6,399 bases of DNA from Lachnospiraceae bacterium (GTDB lineage Bacteria > Bacillota > Clostridia > Lachnospirales > Lachnospiraceae), in assembly GCA_017483425.1 (NCBI GenBank), contig JAFUWM010000245.1, forward strand, positions 1-6,399. Direction: 5' to 3'. Below are positions 6,392 through 6,399 of this stretch, in pieces. The notes under the pieces are model-generated. The model was not told the DNA's origin. It did not search any database and worked only from the letters and a program-made list of their open reading frames with translations. How positions within the stretch are numbered: position 1 is the stretch's first letter; the number at the start of each line of letters is the position of its first letter. A program made the translations under genes and the position numbers.

Positions 6392-6399
6392 ATTTTTGC

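Noticed and set aside
6376..6399. T-box riboswitch ahead of thrS
   Set aside because: Common for thrS in Firmicutes, but the window ends within 24 bases of the start, so nothing of it can be seen.
1..6399. CRISPR array, transposon, phage or defence module
   Set aside because: No spaced direct repeats, transposase-like proteins, integrase, toxin-antitoxin pair or tRNA gene were found; the window is fully accounted for by four minus-strand genes and short gaps.

Overview
The window reads as ordinary housekeeping chromosome from a Clostridia-type Firmicute, most likely a member of the Lachnospiraceae. This is an inference from the purine-rich Shine-Dalgarno (SD) sites, moderate base composition, frequent ATA isoleucine codons, and the style of the ThrRS and MscL proteins. 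No 16S rRNA or other decisive marker is present. All four genes lie on the minus strand, so transcription runs from high to low coordinates.

In transcription order they are: thrS (threonine-tRNA ligase, from about 6375 down to 4588); an unrecognised 312-residue protein with an N-terminal coiled coil and four predicted membrane helices (4487-3549); carB (large subunit of carbamoyl-phosphate synthase, 3530-309); and the first 62 codons of mscL (large-conductance mechanosensitive channel, 187-1, cut by the window edge).

The thrS to membrane-protein gap is about 100 bases. It holds a strong hairpin with a weak T-tract and a possible weak promoter. The membrane protein and carB are separated by only 18 bases, which contain the carB ribosome binding site, so these two genes are probably co-transcribed. 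The carB to mscL gap is 121 bases and holds a reasonable promoter candidate and a strong SD for mscL.

The genes do not form one obvious pathway. ThrRS charges tRNA-Thr, CarB makes carbamoyl phosphate for arginine and pyrimidine synthesis, and MscL is an osmotic safety valve. The usual partner carA is not next to carB. I see no CRISPR array, mobile element, RNA gene or defence system. The points most worth a second look are the uncharacterised membrane protein coupled to carB, the ThrRS that seems to lack a TGS domain and has altered catalytic-core motifs, and carB standing apart from carA.
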